From Accumulibacter sp. (GTDB lineage: Bacteria > Pseudomonadota > Gammaproteobacteria > Burkholderiales > Rhodocyclaceae), in assembly GCA_031284185.1 (NCBI GenBank), contig JAITAJ010000009.1:1-8770 (forward strand): a stretch of 8,770 nt of DNA, in the 5' to 3' direction. Position numbers and translations under genes: made by a program. Below are positions 6,820-8,770 of this stretch, piece after piece. The number at the start of each line of letters is the position of its first letter. Within the stretch, counting starts at the first letter, position 1. Under the pieces are notes generated by a model. It ran no database searches, was not told the origin of the DNA, and saw only the letters and a program-made list of their open reading frames with translations.

Positions 6820-7087
6820 GGGCGGAGAAACCCTGAGCATCGACATCGACGGTCAGCCGTGCGTCGTCGACGCGCGCTGGACGGTCGCCGCCGCGCTCAT
6901 CGCGCATGGCCGCGCCGCTTGCCGCCGCGCCATCGATGGCCAGCCGCGCGGGCCGTTCTGTCTCTCCGGCGTCTGCTTTGAATGCCGGGTCGGGATCGAC
7001 GGGATTCCCGGCCATCAGGCTTGTCTCACGCCGGTCGCCCAAGGGATGAAGGTCACGCCCGAAGATTCGCCGGAGGCCCTCCCGTGA
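6782..7087 (+). CDS. Small (2Fe-2S)-binding subunit, HcnA/LhpE-like
   Basis: This is a 101-residue ferredoxin-like protein. Cys60, Cys65, Cys68 and Cys81 (C-x4-C-x2-C-x12-C) fit the plant-type [2Fe-2S] ligand pattern, in the context GPFCLSGVCFEC...HQACL. The N-terminal half contains a beta-grasp-like segment (IDIDGQPCVVDARWTVAAAL). Length and motif match the small subunits of hydrogen cyanide synthase (HcnA) and of three-subunit D-hydroxyproline or opine dehydrogenases. Its expected role is electron transfer between the two flavoproteins. The gene overlaps the preceding FAD gene by 38 bases and the following one by 4 (GTGA), so the three products are probably made together as one complex. Extra cysteines at 27 and 47 are not family ligands. 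Confidence 0.92.
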   Translation: MPSASPFKRLPTEGGETLSIDIDGQPCVVDARWTVAAALIAHGRAACRRAIDGQPRGPFCLSGVCFECRVGIDGIPGHQACLTPVAQGMKVTPEDSPEALP

Positions 7088-8505
7088 AGCGCGTCGACGC
7101 GCTCATCATCGGCGCCGGGCCGGGCGGGTTGAGCGCGGCGCTCCGCGCGCGCGATCTCGGATTGTCGGTCCTCGTCGTCGATGAGAATCCGCGGGCCGGC
7201 GGACAGATTTACCGCGCGCTCCGGGAGAGTCCCGTGCGCGAGGCCGCCCGGATTCTCGGCGCCGACTACTTGGCGGGTAAAGCGCTGCTCGACCGTTTCG
7301 CCGCCAGCGGCATCGATCATCTTCCGCGCACCCGCGTCTGGCAGATCGGAAGCGACAACGTCGCCTGTTTTTCGTCCCTGGCCCCCAACCCGAAACCCGG
7401 ATCGGTCGAGGCGCGTTTCATCGTGCTGGCGACCGGCGCGCAGGAGCGCCCCTTCCCGCTGCCCGGCTGGACGATTCCCGGCGTGATGACGGTCGGCGGC
7501 GCGCAAATCCTGCTGAAGACAGCCGGTCTGCTGCCGCCGGACGATGCGGTGCTGATCGGCGGCGGGCCGCTCCTGTACCAGTTTGCCGAGCAGGTCTGTC
7601 AGGCCGGAGGGCGCGTTCAGGCGATCATCGACGCGCGCGGCCCCATTGCGCCGATGCCGCTCCTGGGTCACGCCGTTCGCGCCCTGCGAGATCCGGCCCT
7701 GCTTCAGCGCGGCGCGAGGCTGCTCGCCGCTCTGCGCTGGCACGGCGTGCGGCGCGTCGGGGACGCGACGGCGATCCGCATCTCCGGCGATCCGCGGGTC
7801 GATGGCGTCCACTACACGCGCCACGGCGCCGAGCATACGCTGGAGACTTCCTGTGTTCTGCTGCATGCCGGTCTGATACCGGAAGTCAACCTTTCCTCCG
7901 CCCTGGGCTGCGAACACTTCTGGAATCGTCAGCAACGCGCCTGGCAGGCGCGATATTCGATCTGGCGGGAGAGCCGTCGTGCCGGCCTGTTCATCGTCGG
8001 TGACGGTGGCGGCATTGCCGGCGCCGAGGCGGCGAGCCTGTCGGGATCGATCGCCGCGCTGGAAATCGCCCGTCAGGCCGGGAAGATCGGCGAACCGGAA
8101 CGCGACGATCTGGCCGGGCCGCTCTTCCGGCAGTGGCGCCGGAGGCTCGCTGCCCGCCCGTTTCTCGACGCGCTCTATCCGCCGCCCGCCGAATGTTTCT
8201 CGCCGCCCGACGAGGCAATCGTCTGCCGCTGCGAGAACGTCACGGCGGGAGAAATCCGGCGGGCGGCGCGTCTGGGAGCGTCCGGCCCCCGTCAGATCAA
8301 GGCATTGACCCGTGCCGGCATGGGTCACTGTCAGGGACGGTTTTGCGCCTGTGTAGCCGCCGCGCTTGCCGCGCAAACGGCAGGCATCCGCCTCGACGAA
8401 GTAGCGATGCCGCGCAGCCGCTTTCCCGTCAAGCCGGTCACCCTCGAAGAAATCGCCCTTGCGGGTTCAGAGGACAGATTTCAGAGGACAGATTTCAGAG
8501 GATAG
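7084..8505 (+). CDS. FAD/NAD(P)-binding oxidoreductase with BFD-like [2Fe-2S] domain, HcnB/OoxA-like (alpha-type subunit)
   Basis: This 473-residue flavoprotein starts at GTG 7084, overlapping the previous stop, with GGAGG at 7072-7076. An FAD motif GAGPGG (10-15) is followed by DENPRAGGQIYR. A second dinucleotide-type motif GGGPLL (159-164) lacks the last Gly, as is common in the HcnB/OoxA/LhpF group. ATGAQERPFPLPGWTIPGV and GDGGGIAGAEAA also fit that group. The C-terminal BFD-like domain offers Cys381, Cys383, Cys416 and Cys421 (CRCENVT and GMGHCQGRFC) as [2Fe-2S] ligands. It should be the large subunit of the complex with the two preceding products. Oddity: family-like sequence ends around PVKPVTLEEIALA, and the last 13 or so residues (from about Gly461) plus the TAG stop are encoded by the heptad repeat array that begins near 8465. 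Confidence 0.93.
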   Translation: MKRVDALIIGAGPGGLSAALRARDLGLSVLVVDENPRAGGQIYRALRESPVREAARILGADYLAGKALLDRFAASGIDHLPRTRVWQIGSDNVACFSSLAPNPKPGSVEARFIVLATGAQERPFPLPGWTIPGVMTVGGAQILLKTAGLLPPDDAVLIGGGPLLYQFAEQVCQAGGRVQAIIDARGPIAPMPLLGHAVRALRDPALLQRGARLLAALRWHGVRRVGDATAIRISGDPRVDGVHYTRHGAEHTLETSCVLLHAGLIPEVNLSSALGCEHFWNRQQRAWQARYSIWRESRRAGLFIVGDGGGIAGAEAASLSGSIAALEIARQAGKIGEPERDDLAGPLFRQWRRRLAARPFLDALYPPPAECFSPPDEAIVCRCENVTAGEIRRAARLGASGPRQIKALTRAGMGHCQGRFCACVAAALAAQTAGIRLDEVAMPRSRFPVKPVTLEEIALAGSEDRFQRTDFRG

Positions 8506-8533
8506 CGACTTGAGAAGACAGAAGACAGAGGAA
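8465..8533 (-). repeat. Heptanucleotide repeat array, right inner, inverted
   Basis: On the + strand the units read GARGACA, the complement of the left arrays. A 14-bp unit TTCAGAGGACAGAT repeats at 8466-8479 and 8480-8493, with a partial copy from 8494. Then come a GCGACTTGA interruption (8505-8513), two GAAGACA units and GAGGA. Read on the - strand, the order is palindrome, TGTCTTC pair, 9-mer TCAAGTCGC, heptads, TGTCCTCTGAAC, which matches the left array. The first 41 bases lie inside the last gene of the operon. Confidence 0.88.
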
Positions 8534-8617
8534 TTTGCGGCGCTGTCGCGCCGGGTGAGATGGAAGAACCAAGCGCTCGGTTTTCCCTCTCTCGCTCTGG
8601 CGCGAAGCGCCGCAAAC
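8534..8617 (-). repeat. Palindromic element, copy 2 (inverted, degenerate)
   Basis: The left arm TTTGCGGCGCTGTCGCGCC (8534-8552) pairs with GGCGCGAAGCGCCGCAAA, which ends at 8616 and lacks one base. The inner stem is GGAAGAACC (8562-8570) against GGTTTTCC (8579-8586). The reverse complement of its loop (ACCGAGCGCTTGG) and flank (TTCCATCT) aligns with copy 1 better than the direct strand does, so the element is inverted relative to copy 1. It begins 28 bases after the last stop codon and may affect transcript ends, but no T-run marks it as a factor-independent terminator. Confidence 0.85.
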
Positions 8618-8618
8618 C

Positions 8619-8676
8619 AGAAGACAGAGGATTGAGAAGACAGTTTCAGAGGACCGACGATAGACCACAGATGAGC
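8619..8676 (-). repeat. Heptanucleotide repeat array, right outer, inverted and decayed
   Basis: Units are GAAGACA (8620-8626), GAGGATT, GAAGACA (8636-8642), a GTTTCA interruption and GAGGACC (8649-8655). These grade into degenerate heptads GACGATA, GACCACA and GATGAGC (8656-8676). The 7-base period holds up to the next palindrome. No coding potential seen. Confidence 0.8.
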
Positions 8677-8677
8677 T

Positions 8678-8761
8678 GGCAGCGCTGTCGCGCCGGGTAC
8701 GGGAGGAAAAACCGCGCGATGGGTTTTTCCTCTTTCGCCCCGGCGCGACAGCGCCGCAAAC
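8678..8761 (+). repeat. Palindromic element, copy 3 (same orientation as copy 1)
   Basis: Perfect 16-bp arms, 8682-8697 and 8739-8754, share the core GCTGTCGCGCCGG. The inner stem GGAAAAACC (8705-8713) pairs with GGTTTTTCC (8722-8730) around an 8-nt loop. The loop sequence follows copy 1 (GCGATG), giving direct orientation. The outer end of the left arm differs from copy 1 (GGCAGC in place of TTGCGG). TTTTCTGTC follows at the window edge and looks like the start of another forward heptad array. Confidence 0.88.
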
Positions 8762-8770
8762 TTTTCTGTC

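Noticed and set aside
6782..8505. Hydrogen cyanide synthase (hcnABC)
   Set aside because: The subunits are related, but the order differs (HcnC-like gene first) and the context of importer plus DHDPS-family enzyme points to catabolism of an amino or imino acid. Homology alone cannot separate these.
8133..8513. Separate small gene in another + frame at the end of the operon
   Set aside because: It lies inside the BFD-domain coding region, whose Cys motifs are intact in the main frame. The alternative product is Arg-rich and motif-free.
8534..8617. Factor-independent terminator after the operon
   Set aside because: The stem is long and GC-rich, but no T-run follows it, and the same element occurs upstream of the operon. 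It may still influence transcript ends, so it is listed as a repeat only.

Overview
The window is GC-rich DNA, by eye in the mid-60s percent GC, with tightly packed genes all on the + strand. This suits a high-GC proteobacterium. A beta-proteobacterium is my guess from codon use and gene content, but nothing here fixes the taxon. No RNA gene, CRISPR array or transposase gene was seen.

Layout. Positions 1-220 are a non-coding repeat block: heptanucleotide arrays (consensus TGTCYTC) around an 85-bp palindrome. Positions 221-386 form a short AT-rich leader. An apparent eight-gene operon runs from about 387 to 8505: two peptide/nickel-family ABC permeases, one fused double ATPase, a DHDPS-family class I aldolase/deaminase, an SDR-fold protein, and three subunits resembling a D-hydroxyproline/opine-type dehydrogenase (FAD subunit, small [2Fe-2S] subunit, FAD plus BFD-like [2Fe-2S] subunit). 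Junctions are short gaps or overlaps, with no room for an internal terminator. Positions 8506-8770 are again repeat DNA, with heptads mostly in the opposite orientation and two more palindromes.

How the genes may work together. The transporter would import a small peptide or amino/imino acid. The three-subunit flavo/iron-sulfur dehydrogenase would oxidise a D-amino or imino acid, passing electrons to an acceptor. The DHDPS-family enzyme would act on the resulting imine or keto acid. The best-known pathway with this set is hydroxyproline catabolism (cis-4-hydroxy-D-proline dehydrogenase followed by pyrroline-4-hydroxy-2-carboxylate deaminase). The epimerase, the semialdehyde dehydrogenase and the transporter's substrate-binding protein are not in the window, so the substrate stays an inference. 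The SDR protein lacks three of the four usual catalytic residues and has no assigned step.

The most unusual feature is the repeat system. A composite repeat (palindrome, heptads, a 9-mer interruption, more heptads, inner end TGTCCYCTGAAC) brackets the operon in inverted orientation at both ends. On the right it runs into the last gene and supplies its C-terminal residues and stop codon.
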